A stretch of DNA of 64,000 nucleotides from Drosophila persimilis. Taxonomy: Eukaryota > Arthropoda > Insecta > Diptera > Drosophilidae. The stretch covers positions 744,001 through 808,000 of the forward strand of contig NW_020825326.1 of the NCBI RefSeq assembly GCF_003286085.1, written 5' to 3'. Made by a program: the position numbers and the translations under genes. Below are positions 55,456 through 64,000 of this stretch, piece by piece; within the stretch, counting starts at the first letter, position 1, and each line of letters opens with the position of its first letter. The notes beneath the pieces are model-generated. The model saw only the letters and a list, made by a program, of their open reading frames with translations, was not told where the DNA came from and searched no databases.

Positions 55456-55680
55456 GGGATATTGATCCCCGAACATGCAGGATACCCCAAAGATCGTCGT
55501 TGTGCTTTGGTTTCGCATTAGCAACATATTTTTTAACTTCACCTCACCCAAAATATTAGCAGTGGGGTCAAGTCTGGAGACTGAACAGGCCAACCCATTA
55601 CTTTAAGTGAATTGTTCTCGGACCACTTTCGAGCTTTCTTTCTAAATTGTTTTGCGTAATTTTCGTGCTGGAAGACACAA
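55456..55680 (-). pseudogene. Tc1-like transposase C-terminal remnant
   Basis: The minus strand reads WP.QSPDL-like (TGGCCTGTTCAGTCTCCAGA region) followed by a stretch ending HNDDLWGILH, homologous to 21844-22053. Frames are broken. Both remnants lie a short way upstream of a DINE-like copy. Confidence 0.55.
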
Positions 55681-55917
55681 AACAACTTCATTTCGTACTC
55701 CGCATTAGGCAGCATTACTGTTTCTTAGATATTACCATAAGCATTTTGTACCATAATGGGTCTGTGCCATGTATTGGATCACCTCCTAGTACGAAAATCA
55801 AGCCCATACGACTATGCTTGCTTTTCCATGTCTAATGATTTTTCATGTGAGTCAGGGGGTTGTAATCTGCATTCGGTAGTCGTTTCTCATAAGAACAAGT
55901 CGCTTTTCCACCAAAAA

Positions 55918-56925
55918 ATAATCGTTTCCGACCCCATGAAGTATATATATTCTTGATCAGCATCAATAGCCGAGTCGATTGAGCCATGTCTGTCCGTCTG
56001 TCTGTCCGTCCGTCCGTCCCTATCAGCGCCTAGTGCTCAAAGACTATAAGAGCTAGAGCAACGACGTTTTATATCCGGACTTCTGTGACTTCTTCAAGAA
56101 TATTTCAAAACTTTGTGCCGCCCACTTCCGCCCCCACAAAGGACGAAAATCTGTGGCATCCACAAATTCAAAGATACGAGAAAACTGAAAACGCAGAATC
56201 GTAGAAGATGACTATATGTTCTAGAGTGTAAAACCAGATCAGTCTGAACCAGTTCGTTTAATTATTATAGCCAGAATCAAGAAAACAATTTCATTCTTTC
56301 TCGCTCTGTCGCTCTCTAACACACAGGTTTCATGGTTGGTTTTGCCAATTGCAAAATGAGAGTTCAAGGATCTCAGAACCTATAAAAACCAGAGCAACCA
56401 AATTTGGTATCTTTGGTACCTTGACCTTTTTGTGTCACAATTTCGCCACACCCCCTTCCGCCCCCGCAAAGGACGAAAATCTGGGGCATCCACAAATCTC
56501 AGAGACTATTAAGGCTAGAGTAACCAAATTTTGTGTCCGCACTTCTGTTAGATCTCACTATAAATCTCAAAATTTCGCCCAACCCCCTTCCGCCCCCACA
56601 AAGGACGAAAATCTGTGGCATCCACAATATTGAAGATACAAGAAAACTAAAAATGTAGAATCATAGAGAATGACTATATCTATCCGGTTGCTGAATCTGG
56701 ATCAGATCGGATAATTTGAATAGCCAAAAGCAAGAAATCAATTTGCAGTGGCTACGCAGCGCCCGACGTCACGCTCAGACTGATTTTCTGTCTCTCTCGC
56801 ACGCACTCTTTGTCGTGTCGTTTAATGTTAGTGGCGTTTGCCGGAGGAGAGCCATACTGACTAGGTATCAGGTATAAATGTAGAGTTGCGGTGTCCGCAG
56901 CAACTCACAACGTTCCCCCTCGTTT
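55918..56925 (+). mobile_element. DINE-1/mini-me-like repeat, near full length
   Basis: Conserved block TATATATTCTTGATCAGCAT, (GTCY)n core at 55987-56022, internal repeats, then GGTATAAATGTAGAGTTGCG, terminal hairpin and CACAACGTTCCCCCTCGTTT. The very first TATACCCGATAC segment is missing. Confidence 0.7.
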
Positions 56926-56929
56926 GTTT

Positions 56930-57150
56930 TAACAACAGACAATTTGCCACACCTTAGCATAGGTCCGGCCTTCTGAAATGAAAGTTTTGATCCTTTGTCT
57001 GTTTTCTTCACTTTAGTGCTTTTCCAGACGTAAGCCACCGATTTTAAATTCAATCAAGAACTTAAAATATCAAAAAGCTCGGAAAAGTATAAACTTGTAC
57101 ATAAAACAGTTACTAGTGCTCCATTTCGCTCTTCTTTCGCAAAATTGCCT
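56930..57150 (-). pseudogene. Tc1-like transposase N-terminal scrap
   Basis: AYVWKSTKVKKTDKGSKLSF and surrounding DNA align by eye with 24100-24160 plus 24900-25045, the sequence that the pogo-like copy 1 interrupts. It is too short to classify further. Confidence 0.35.
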
Positions 57151-57734
57151 AAAGTAATAAGAGCCGCTTTTCTTCCAACCATCTGGGCATTATATAGGGT
57201 ATCAACTAGTCATACCTTTAAAACAACTTCTTCGTTATTTTAGGCGTTCACAAGACTGAAGCAAACAACACAAAAGCAAAAATAGCAATAACAATAACGA
57301 ATAAAATCTACGAAAGAAACGACATTTTCTGTGTACGCGCCGCCGCCGCTGCGCAGTCCAAGCAGTCGCTGTTTGACGTTTTGTTTGTGCACTGCTTGCA
57401 GGTTGCTAATGCAGTCGCAGCGCTGCTGCCTAGCTGCAGTAGTTATTGCTGTTGCTGAACTTACGGTTGTCGTATTTTTATTCATTTTTTCCTCTGCTCG
57501 CACATAGACATACGTACATATGTATGTATGTTTGTGTACATATGCCCATACATATTTTTCTCTTCGTATGCATTTTTATCTGCGTGTGTTTGTGTGTGTT
57601 TGCCTTGGATCAAATTTGTTGAATTGTTTATTTAGTACGTTGAAGCTGTTATTGCTATTGCCGTGTGTCCGTTGCGCTGTTGTTTCTCTCGTTTTATTGT
57701 ATTTTTCGTTATTGTTATTATCGCTAGTACCAGC

Positions 57735-57768
<34 letters not shown>

Positions 57769-59053
57769 CTACCACCACCAACACCACCACCACCACCAGC
57801 AAACGGCGTTGCATTCGCTCTTGTTCGGCTCCCAGTCGTCGTTCGGTGCTTGCTGTTATACTTTCATTGCCGTCTCTTTCGTTTTTGGTATTTGTAAATT
57901 ACATAAATTGTCTTGGACTATAAATTACGGGAAGATTATTATGGATTGTTGCTTGCCTTTTGTAATTCATACATACATAAACATATATGTACATATATAT
58001 GAATCTGTGCTTGTGTGAGATGGTGTTCGAGTGTGCTTGCACATGTAGCATTTATTGTGGTTCGAATGCAAGCAGCGAACAAAAACCAAAAGCACCAACA
58101 ATGTTACTTCTCTACTCTTTCTACTACTTATTTTTCACCTTTTTTTTTTTACTATTTTTAGGCTTTTATAGAGATCTGCATTTAATGGTACACTCGCATA
58201 GTTACATATGCATACCGCTCTCCGATCTCTCTATCATCAAGTGTGTGTGCGGGAACAACATTGCCGTTGTTTCTGATGCCGAGGGCTTGGAAATGGGATA
58301 TGGTTTATGGTACGAGTTTACGGAGGCGGGGGAACGGGATATGGTAATGTTAGCAAATATGTGCATCGCGTGACCAACATGGGTTGACATCTGTCTGCAG
58401 CCTTTTTTTTCAAATGCCAGCCACAAGAGCTGGAGTGTTAAAGGGGCGAAGGGATCAACAGGAGGATCAGGAACAGTGCTGGATACGGTATTCCCTCACA
58501 GGCGTTCCTCACAACTGGGAAACTCACAACTGGGAAACTCACAACAATAACTGTAGCGTAAAGAAGTCTTGAACTTTTATATACACTGGATTGGCAAGCA
58601 GACGGATCAGAATCAGTAATGGAATAGAATGGAACGCCTTGGGAAGGGTTTCTTTCGGGAGAAACCGGTACTCGGTACTCGGTACTCGGTACTAGAAAGT
58701 CAAGCCGAATCAGGATCAGATCATATACATATATGTAAGTATCTAGACACTGGAATTGTAATGGTAAGGTCTTCATCGATTGCGTAACAGATTTGCTGCT
58801 GTGCGATCAAGAAAAGTTCTGCAAATATAATGTGTTCAGATGGCGTTTCTATCTCTTTCGAGCGCTCACCACCACTGACACTGCAGGGGCTTGAATGCAA
58901 CCAAAGATCTTTCTAAATGTTACCAAGACTTTTCAGTTCAAAGAAGTTGGATAAGGAGAAGAATAGCAGTTGGAATGGAATGGTAAAGGCGTCTAGGCAT
59001 AAACCCTCAGACTCAGACAAGATACACTTTTCGCTGGCGAAATGTGATGTAAG
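57151..59053. other. Non-coding stretch with (CAG)n/(ACC)n, no gene seen
   Basis: (CAG)n at 57737-57768 followed by (ACC)n at 57770-57798. Short tandem units occur at 58510-58550 (ACAACTGGGAAACTC twice) and 58668-58694 (GGTACTC four times). 57330-57480 is GC-richer. Frames crossing the triplet tracts are not convincing proteins. Confidence 0.4.
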
Positions 59054-59055
59054 TA

Positions 59056-59678
59056 CAGTAGAATCCGGTTATAACGACTCTGCTTATTCGATGACTTGGT
59101 TGGCCCCCATGCAAACTTATATGAAAGAGCCTCCGCTTAATATATATGCATATATCAGTGATCGGCAACGATTTAAAAGGAAGAACTGGCTGAATATATT
59201 CTTATTGACAATGCTGTGGCGTTTTGTGAGGACCCTTCCGAAGACAACATTGTTAAAAATATATTAGATAACGGACAGGACAGCGACGGCAACGTCGAAG
59301 ATCAAAATGAAGCGTTTTGGAGGCATTTAAGCCTGCACAAATTCGGAATCCATTAAAATTGAATGACGAGAGCTTAACGCATAGCATGACTCGTTTAAAT
59401 AATGCCGTGCGCTACTGTTTTTATATATCAGAAACTACTGCTAAACAATCAAAAATTACTCATTGTTTAAACTAAGAATAAAAAGAAAGACCCCTTGTTA
59501 TATTATGCTTATGAATATGCATTATATGTATACAACTTTTTATGAAAAACACAAATTAATGAGTTTTATTTAAAAACAATATATTTTTTTTTTGCTCCTC
59601 TTTTGGTTAGAGCGTCTTCCTGGGATAACGACGTAAAATCATCGGTCCCTTGAGTGTCGTTATAGCCGGATTCTACTG
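59056..59678 (+). mobile_element. pogo/Tigger-like deletion derivative, copy 2
   Basis: Ends CAGTAGAATCCGGTTATAAC and, opposite strand, CAGTAGAATCCGGCTATAAC, with TA duplications at 59054-59055 and 59679-59680. It carries a remnant of a transposase C-terminus (KQSKIT near 59445, close to a stop), like copy 1. At 623 bp it is shorter than copy 1 (736 bp). Its ends are closer to each other than those of copy 1, so it is probably the younger insertion. Confidence 0.75.
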
Positions 59679-59680
59679 TA

Positions 59681-62600
59681 TTTTTATATTTCGCTGGCGG
59701 CAGTTTATTAAAATGTTCTGTGTTTGTTTACAAATAAAGTCGAACTTTTGTATGACGGCAAGAGGGAAAGCAAGTAGGCTATTAATGTCGCCTGTAATGA
59801 ATAAATCCATAGTTTCTGAAGATAAGTGGAACCAACACGTTTTTATCTATCTATATCTATCTATACATTTACTTTAGACTTCTTTAATAAAAGTCAATTT
59901 GTTTCATTATTGAATATTTTTGGACGGCATCCTGGCTTGTTACACTTTATTTCGGTTGTGCCTGCCAGTTCGCTAGCGAAAGGTAGCGAAAGGAATATAC
60001 ATAGATATATTTATACCTTTCGGTCGTTCAAAGCGGAACACCGTCGTTTTTTTTCTAGTATTATTCGTAATTTTATTTATCTTACCTTAGAACTACATAG
60101 GTCGCGAAATTAAGCTTTTTAAAAAATCTAGCTAGCAAAAAACAGAAATGTCTTATGTTATGTTGTTTAAGTTTTCTGAGTACTAGGGCTTATATCTCAT
60201 AATAAATGTGGGAAACATAATTAGAAAAACATTCGACGGAATATCTTCCACTAGAGATAATTCATTTAGCTGGAATTGATCGCGGAAATACTGACCCTCT
60301 CGCTGTATTCAGCCCCCCTTTATTCATCGCCTATTCAGTTGCATAAGTGAGTTCACTGAAGGTATCGGTATCGGTATCAAATCGAAAACATAACTTAAAA
60401 CTGAACTGTGATCAGTAATGGTTTTTGTGAATGCCTTGTTTCTACTACGATTCATTGCCAAGCGATCGTGAAAATTTTAAAAGTGTAGAAATTTCCGCTA
60501 ACAATACCATAGAAAATTTCACTTTATTCAATTCATGTATGTACCTATGTATATACTACATGTATATAGTATAGTATGTAAGTACTAAGCACACAAAGCA
60601 CAAACACATGCAAAAAGGCACTTACAATTACAGATATAAGCATGCATATGTATGTATGTGTGTGGATATGCATTGTATATTTAACATAAGCGACTGTACA
60701 TTGCATGTGCTTGTTGTTCTCTATTTTATCAAGAGGCTGTTCAAATACGAAAGAATAATAAACACCCGCACGCACACAGGTACGGATACAATTGCTCTTA
60801 AATATGTAAGTATTCGAGTATCTTAAGCATTCTCGTGGGAATTGTGTTTAACCATAAGGTAAGACTGTCTTCGAAGAAAGATCGCACTGAAGCTTAACAT
60901 ACGCTAGGCTAAATCCCGTTTTAAGGGGAGTACTTATTTCTAAATGTCTGGTTCAAAGTGGAGATTATAATAGATAGTGTTGTAGCCATAGTCGCGGTTG
61001 TTCAAATTCATCCGAGTTGTTTAGATTGAAAATGGAGTAATATTGTTTCTGCGGAGGCTTTTGTTATAATACGATACGATTTCGATCAAATTTTGATCAA
61101 ATATGTAGTTCGCGAGTTAGTTTTTAAACACACACTTTTTAGTTTTCCTTTCAGTGGCCTATTTTTCAATTTGTTTTAATCATGGAGATTTTGTAAAGAT
61201 TCACATTTAATTGCAAGTTCGGTAGAATATTTTCCAAATTATCTAGATTATAAATTTATTTATGCGATGCGACCTAACACTCGATGGTCTTTTATTTATC
61301 AAAAGTTTCTGATTCTGTTTTTATCATAGTAAACCATTTGTAGGGCTTCCGAAGATTTATTTTATTACATTCGGTCTCATTTTGGATTTCGATTTAGCAA
61401 GCTAAATTGTATGTAAAATATTCTTACATTTTTTGGTAGCTAAAATGGTGTGAAAATTGTAGTAGCCTTTTTAAAGGGTATCAAAATCGTAATCATTCAC
61501 ACGAACACACACACACACATGCTTTTGCAAACACACGATTTCATATAAAGTTAACGCACTGATTTAACGTAACTATTCCAGTGCTCTCAAGTGAACATAC
61601 ATAGTAGTTAATAGGAAAAGCAACAAGAACTCACAAAGACAGAGACAGATAGCCGTGGAATAAGAGAGGGACAGGACAGGGGGAGAGAGAGCTAACAGCA
61701 TGTGCTGAGAGCAGAGAAACGGAATGTCAGGCAACGCGGGCCAGGGAGGGGTGGGTGGCAATGAGAGCAGCCCAAGGAGCGAGCGAATGAATGAGTGAGA
61801 GAGCCCAAAGCCATAATAATAACAATCATAAATTGAAGAGTTAAACTAATAATGATATACAGCTATCTCTATCGCACTCTCCCTCTCTCTTCGTAATACA
61901 TTTATGTACTTGTGTGTGTGTGTGTTGTATAGTTAATAATAATAAAGTCGCACATACCTTTATTTAGTTGAAATAGCTTTGCATTTATCTTTACTCGGCT
62001 TCTTCCTCTGCCTTTCGTCTTCTGATTCGTAGTTCGTAGTCTATGATTTTTGTTATTTGCCGTTGGTTCTCTCTCTCTCTCTCTATCTTATAGTTTTCAC
62101 ACAAAACAGAATAAAAAAAAAATGGAATGTGTAAAATTGAATTTATTAGTACTTTTTATTGTTCGTCGTTTTAGGAGCGTCTCTGTCATTATGTGTGGAT
62201 AGAAAACTATGCTATATGCTTCTATAAATGTTTTTCAAGGAACCGTTCTTCGTTACGTTTTACTATTCATATTTGTTCTTTCCTTACTCGCTCTTCTTAC
62301 TCACACTTTTTTACTTATTTTTCTCAGCTTTTCCTTTGCCTTTTCTTGGAATTGAATTTTTCGGCTAACGGTAAAAGCGCACTGCCAAAAAACAAACAAA
62401 AAGAACAGGAACGGAACAGACGACAGGGGAAACTCCCAGGGACTGAAATCCCGTCACACGCGCGCTGCTAACACACCGTTATAATTGCCGCATTAGTGTA
62501 TGAAAGTGCATGTGCAACCGCAAAAACAGTGCACTCCGGCAGCATGAAACACACTTATTGCTGTTGTTACTAGTCTAATTTTAGTTATTGCTTTTAATGG

Positions 62601-63440
62601 AGCCGCGCCAGTAGACAGAAGCAAAGGTAAATGTAAACTACGCTACCTGCGACCAGCAGCCGCAGTAAAGTAACACAAACAAACGTTAACAAGCGCGTAA
62701 CGTAACGCGCTCACGACGGTCAATTAATTCTTGTCTTCCAGTCTGACCCTCAGAAATATACCCAAACTACGTCACAAATTTCAAAATATACCGTAAACAT
62801 ACTGACGAATTATTTTTATTCAAGTTGCATTATATTCTTCGTTTTTGATATTTGTTTTAATATTAATAGTTAGCAAGAACCCTCAGCTCTCAACTCATAA
62901 TTTAATCCGATTTTCAAATCAATTTCCTATAAGACTGGTTAACTTTAAATGTTAATTTTTATTGCAATGCTTCAAAAATAAGGTTTAAGCAACCAATAAG
63001 GTCAAGAATAATTTCTACGAAATGAATTTCCTTACATGGTAACTTCACGCTAACTACACATTCGCTACAAATTAACTAAATTTTTATGTAATTACCAAAT
63101 GCGACACCTGATGGGGAAATGTTTCAAACTTTTATGCCCGTTTTTTCATATAAGCCCCATGGAAGCGCCACTATGAAAACCATCCGTTATCCACTTTTTG
63201 ACATGGCTTTTTTCCATTTTTTAAAAAATTTAGATTTTGATGGCAAACGATCAGGAATTCGATGGTGATCACGAACTAGTAATCGATGTGGCATGGGATA
63301 TGGCTCTAAGTGGCATTTCTACACGGTTTCTACATTGGTGCATTGGACAAGAGCCTGAGTCCATATCGCGTCTGAAAATATACTGGAAAGTACTAGAAAA
63401 TATTATGAAAAGTAAAAAATTTGCAAGGTGTGTGAGCTAG
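59681..63440. other. Non-coding stretch, no gene seen
   Basis: AT-rich with small CA, GA and TATG repeats (60540-60665, 61500-61525, 61905-61925, 62070-62090). 62400-62720 is GC-richer, with GCGCGC and a run of AACGCGTAACG repeats; it might be regulatory. The frame at 63237-63440 (+, 67 residues) has no recognisable motif. Confidence 0.35.
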
Positions 63441-64000
63441 ACATGCTGGCAAGAAAATCAGTGTTGCATGCGAAGATATCGATAGGCGAGACCCTAGAAG
63501 CGCTGAGAGGAAGGTATTTTTTTGAACAGAGTGGCAGGGCCAAAATTTAAGGGGAAAGGTTAGCGAAGAGTGGCCACCTGGTCCTGGAGAGTTAGAGTTC
63601 CGCGCGCTCTCCGGAGCCGTTGTGAGAGGATTTCCGATCTCAGCCCATAACGGAGTCCCGAAGCCAACTCACCCACACCCAAAAGAAAAGAGAGCCGCCA
63701 GCAGCCCGAATCAGGCCATGCCCTTGAACCTAGTTCAAGGGCGATAGAAGAGAGAGCCATGGGGATCGGCAGCCGGGAGCATTAAACAGAACATCCAAGA
63801 GGGGGTTCAGAAAGAAAAATTCCCGCAACGGAGGAGCATGCGCGCCGGGCACAGTGACTTAGCGATTTTTTTGTGTTCTGAAAGAAATAGTGAGTGGGAT
63901 GAGGATGGAGTAGTGGCCATCACCCTGCAAAAAAATGAATAAAAGATAAATAAATGTGATTCCAGGGGATCCAGATCAGGGAAAGACCAGGAACCAGGAC
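63441..64000 (+). other. Possible transposon end or LTR at the window edge
   Basis: Base composition changes to GC-rich at about 63460, then returns to AATAAAAGATAAATAAATG at 63939-63957, which looks like a polyadenylation region. CAGGGGATCC and purine-rich sequence follow. Such a layout suits an LTR followed by element interior, but no second copy or coding sequence is in the window. Confidence 0.25.

Noticed and set aside
57520..57897. 125-residue plus-strand frame across (CAG)n/(ACC)n
   Set aside because: A poly-Ala/Pro run from triplet repeats in a hydrophobic, low-complexity context. No supporting signals.

Overview
The window is nuclear DNA of a fruit fly (Drosophila; the repeat families point to the obscura group, but that is recollection and not proof). 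The basis is short introns with GTRAGT donors, a ZAD zinc-finger gene, DINE-1/mini-me-like repeats with (GTCY)n cores, Tc1, mariner and pogo remnants, errantivirus-type LTR elements, and dense TACATATGTATG microsatellites. Only two host protein genes can be supported. Most of the rest is transposon sequence.

Layout. 1-7.5 kb: an edge-cut Tc1-like element, three DINE-like copies and microsatellites. 7.6-8.4 kb: an intronless, TATA-driven gene on the minus strand for a secreted glycine-rich protein. 9.8-12.3 kb: a dead mariner carrying two nested insertions, one of which has RSS-like CACAGTG ends and a CGACG target duplication (Transib-like). 15.1 kb: a small MITE. 16.4-30.7 kb: one large minus-strand gene that I assembled by matching splice phases across seven coding exons. 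It encodes 1,195 residues with a ZAD, three C2H2/C2HC fingers and three helix-turn-helix segments resembling transposase/paired-type DNA-binding modules. Its first intron is about 9.2 kb and packed with transposons. A Motif-1-like core promoter lies about 100 bp upstream of its ATG.

32.4-49.3 kb: two nearly identical 7.86-kb errantivirus-like Ty3/gypsy elements (gag, pol, env) in opposite orientation, 1.24 kb apart. Each has 532-bp LTRs that are identical within the element, its own TGCA target duplication, a tRNA-Lys-type primer site and a T TTT TTA frameshift site between gag and pol. The right-hand copy carries a one-base insertion that breaks env. Pol contains five tandem 21-residue repeats between protease and reverse transcriptase. 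All differences I could find between the two copies lie in the last third of env and in U3.

49.3-64 kb: no gene could be supported. The region holds a complete-length Tc1-like element with doubled direct repeats in its ends, a DINE copy, a pogo/Tigger deletion derivative with TA target duplications, microsatellites, and possibly an LTR-like end at the right edge.

The host genes are independent of each other. The ZAD protein is probably a nuclear DNA-binding factor and the glycine-rich protein is probably extracellular (cuticle-like). The transposons are the dominant actors: they have lengthened the ZAD gene's first intron, and the LTR pair has landed about 1.7 kb upstream of its start.
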